NCBI GenBank assembly: GCA_018610095.1
Contig: JAHEOB010000064.1
Location: forward strand, 1-6,616
DNA: 6,616 nucleotides
DNA from: Halothece sp. MAG
GTDB taxonomy: Bacteria; Cyanobacteriota; Cyanobacteriia; Cyanobacteriales; Rubidibacteraceae
Direction: 5' to 3'
In this document: one piece after another, positions 5,326 through 6,616 of the stretch
How the letters are laid out: each line of letters opens with the position of its first letter
How positions within the stretch are numbered: the first letter of the stretch is position 1
The notes under the pieces: generated by a model
What the model saw: only the letters and a program-made list of their open reading frames with translations
Database searches by the model: none
What the model was told of the DNA's origin: nothing
Position numbers and translations under genes: made by a program

Positions 5326-6616
5326 CTATAACTGTGATGTCAGGTAGTCACTTACTGAATCTACTGCAGAGTTACTTAGAATTGATATAGCATTAGTTGC
5401 TTTTAATCGTACACTAAATTGATTCGGTGCTAATTCAGATAGATTTTCAAGCTCGACACCATCTTGAACTTGAAATTGATCCAAAATACCATTAAGTAGT
5501 TCCCTAGCAAGGGAAGTATTTCCTTCTTTAATGCCGACAAAGTTAACGATTAATTTCACTATGTTTCCTTCTTTGAGTAAAGATTGGATTTGATTTAAAA
5601 TTTCCCAATAGTAAAACGTTTTTTGAACATAATGATTACCACGGAATTGCGTGACTACTGCTTCCAGAGTAACCGTTTTTTCTACAGGTACATCAGTAAA
5701 GTCTTTTGAGTTATTGGGTTTAGTCGCTTCTTGAAATGTTGTTTTTTCCGAGCCAGATTGCTCAGATTTTAATCGGACACTAAATTGATTTGGTGTTAAT
5801 TCAGATAAATTTTCCAGTTCGACACCATCTTGAACTTGAAATTGATCCAAAATACCATTAAGTAGTTCCCTAGCAAGAGAAGTATTTCCTTCTTTAATCC
5901 CGACAAAATTAACGATTAATTTCACTATGTTCCCTTCTTTGAGTAAAGTTCTAATTTTCTCTAAAGATTGCAAATAGAGTGAATTTTCTTGAATATAATT
6001 ATTACCACGAAATTGCGTGACTATTGCTTCGAGACTAACCGTTTTTTCTGTCGGCACATCACTTAATTCTTGTCGGTTATATGGTTTTGCTTTTTCTTGA
6101 AGTTGTGGATTTTTGGACAAAGGTTGCTCAGAAAGGATAATAGCACCTGAATTTGCTAAGTTAACCAAGACTTTTGTCAATTCTAGTAAGTCTCGATTGG
6201 TGTACCATGCTACTCTTCTTATCGTTTGTTCGCCATCAATTTGTTTGAGTAGTTCGAGAGGAATCGAACTTTTATCCCTAATGATAGGGTAAAGATTAGG
6301 AGAGTAACCTGCCAAATCTAAATTCTTCCATTGTTTCCAACTTTCTTCTGTTGCTTCCAATACAGACTCAATATTGATTAATGGCAGTGATAAATTATAA
6401 ATGTTTTTTGGGATTTGTCTTTCTACAATTTCCTCTGTTTGTTTTAACTGAACAATATCAAACAGTATTTCTTTAGCGATATTACTAATAATTTGCGAAG
6501 TGGTTTGCTTATCTATTTTTTTATTTTTATATAACTCTGCTAAAAACTTACCTTGATGATCGGTTTTTGCTAGTCGTGACTCAGTAATATTTAATTGAGG
6601 ATAGCATTTTGATAAA
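5326..6616 (-). CDS. PATAN-like protein with two C-terminal 122-residue repeats (5' end outside window)
   Basis: The frame is open from the window edge to a TAG at 5326-5328, giving 429 visible residues; the true start lies beyond 6616. A TTG at 6360 is only an internal codon, because the reading continues upstream through 85 sense codons. The first part matches the C-terminal half of the PATAN (DUF4388) domain of PatA-type response regulators: EILFDIVQ (6448-6471), WKQW, SPNLYPII (from 6303) and IDGEQTIRRVA (6240-6208), then a helical region ending near LSEQP. In PatA-type proteins a CheY-like receiver normally follows; here there is none. Instead come two abutting 122-residue repeats and a 24-residue Ser-rich tail. 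The second half of each repeat (EGNIVKLIVNFVG, then ELLNGILDQFQ) resembles in pattern the C-terminal domain of initiation factor IF3, a weak by-eye similarity. Function is unknown; signalling or assembly by protein contacts is an inference. Confidence 0.7.
   Translation of the reverse strand, partial: LSKCYPQLNITESRLAKTDHQGKFLAELYKNKKIDKQTTSQIISNIAKEILFDIVQLKQTEEIVERQIPKNIYNLSLPLINIESVLEATEESWKQWKNLDLAGYSPNLYPIIRDKSSIPLELLKQIDGEQTIRRVAWYTNRDLLELTKVLVNLANSGAIILSEQPLSKNPQLQEKAKPYNRQELSDVPTEKTVSLEAIVTQFRGNNYIQENSLYLQSLEKIRTLLKEGNIVKLIVNFVGIKEGNTSLARELLNGILDQFQVQDGVELENLSELTPNQFSVRLKSEQSGSEKTTFQEATKPNNSKDFTDVPVEKTVTLEAVVTQFRGNHYVQKTFYYWEILNQIQSLLKEGNIVKLIVNFVGIKEGNTSLARELLNGILDQFQVQDGVELENLSELAPNQFSVRLKATNAISILSNSAVDSVSDYLTSQL
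5401..5766 (-). repeat. 366-bp in-frame tandem repeat, unit 2 (C-terminal)
   Basis: Runs from the Ser-Glu-Gln codons (5758-5766) to Val-Arg-Leu-Lys, at a constant 366-base offset from unit 1 with no indels. Agreement counted by eye is uneven: 172/182 bases over 5401-5582, about 32/52 over 5583-5634, and about 53/61 over 5635-5695; the Ser-Glu-Gln to Asp-Val-Pro linker is more diverged. In the first block 59 of 60 residues are identical and nine of ten base changes are synonymous. Confidence 0.95.
5767..6132 (-). repeat. 366-bp in-frame tandem repeat, unit 1
   Basis: Begins with Ser-Glu-Gln codons at 6124-6132, directly after the PATAN-like part, and ends where unit 2 begins. Each unit has a charged linker of about 30 residues, an EKTV.LEA.VTQFRGN strand segment, a variable helix (SLYLQSLEKIRT here, FYYWEILNQIQS in unit 2), and a near-invariant block from LLKEGN to SVRLK. 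Confidence 0.95.

Noticed and set aside
1..6616. tRNA, rRNA, insertion sequence, transposase or CRISPR array
   Set aside because: No cloverleaf, rRNA segment, terminal inverted repeats with a transposase, or regularly spaced repeats were seen on either strand.

Overview
The window looks like a chromosomal segment of a cyanobacterium. Six exact copies of GCGATCGC, the HIP1 octamer typical of cyanobacterial genomes, lie within 3.6 kb, where about 0.1 would be expected by chance in the whole window. The last gene also carries a PatA-type (PATAN/DUF4388-like) region, a family found mainly in cyanobacteria. Species cannot be fixed from the sequence. Base composition is moderately AT-rich, most strongly in the genes at 1111-2505 and 5326-6616.

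Layout: (1) At the left edge, a possible minus-strand gene starts at position 29 and leaves the window. It follows closely on a minus-strand, membrane-anchored alpha/beta hydrolase (39-878). (2) A 230-bp divergent spacer holds a perfect 19-bp palindrome. It separates the hydrolase from a plus-strand gene (1111-2505) for a membrane-anchored glycoside-hydrolase-like TIM-barrel protein, whose Ser/Thr/Glu-rich linker contains a nearly perfect 117-bp tandem duplication. (3) Convergent to it lies a minus-strand UbiA-family membrane prenyltransferase homologue (2540-3418). (4) Upstream of that, on the same strand, is gatA (3593-5053), subunit A of the tRNA-dependent amidotransferase, with a good Shine-Dalgarno sequence and an extended -10 promoter. 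(5) After a 272-bp spacer, the right end is filled by a minus-strand gene open to the window edge (5326-6616, partial). It encodes the C-terminal part of a PATAN-like domain followed by two abutting 122-residue repeats. The receiver domain that usually follows PATAN is absent.

The genes do not form one recognisable pathway. gatA is housekeeping; the others are envelope or lipid-related proteins (hydrolase, glycosidase-like protein, prenyltransferase) and a probable signalling protein. The most unusual item is the right-hand gene: a PATAN-like module joined to duplicated domains whose pattern resembles the C-terminal domain of translation initiation factor IF3. Two of the five main genes carry in-frame tandem duplications that abut exactly.
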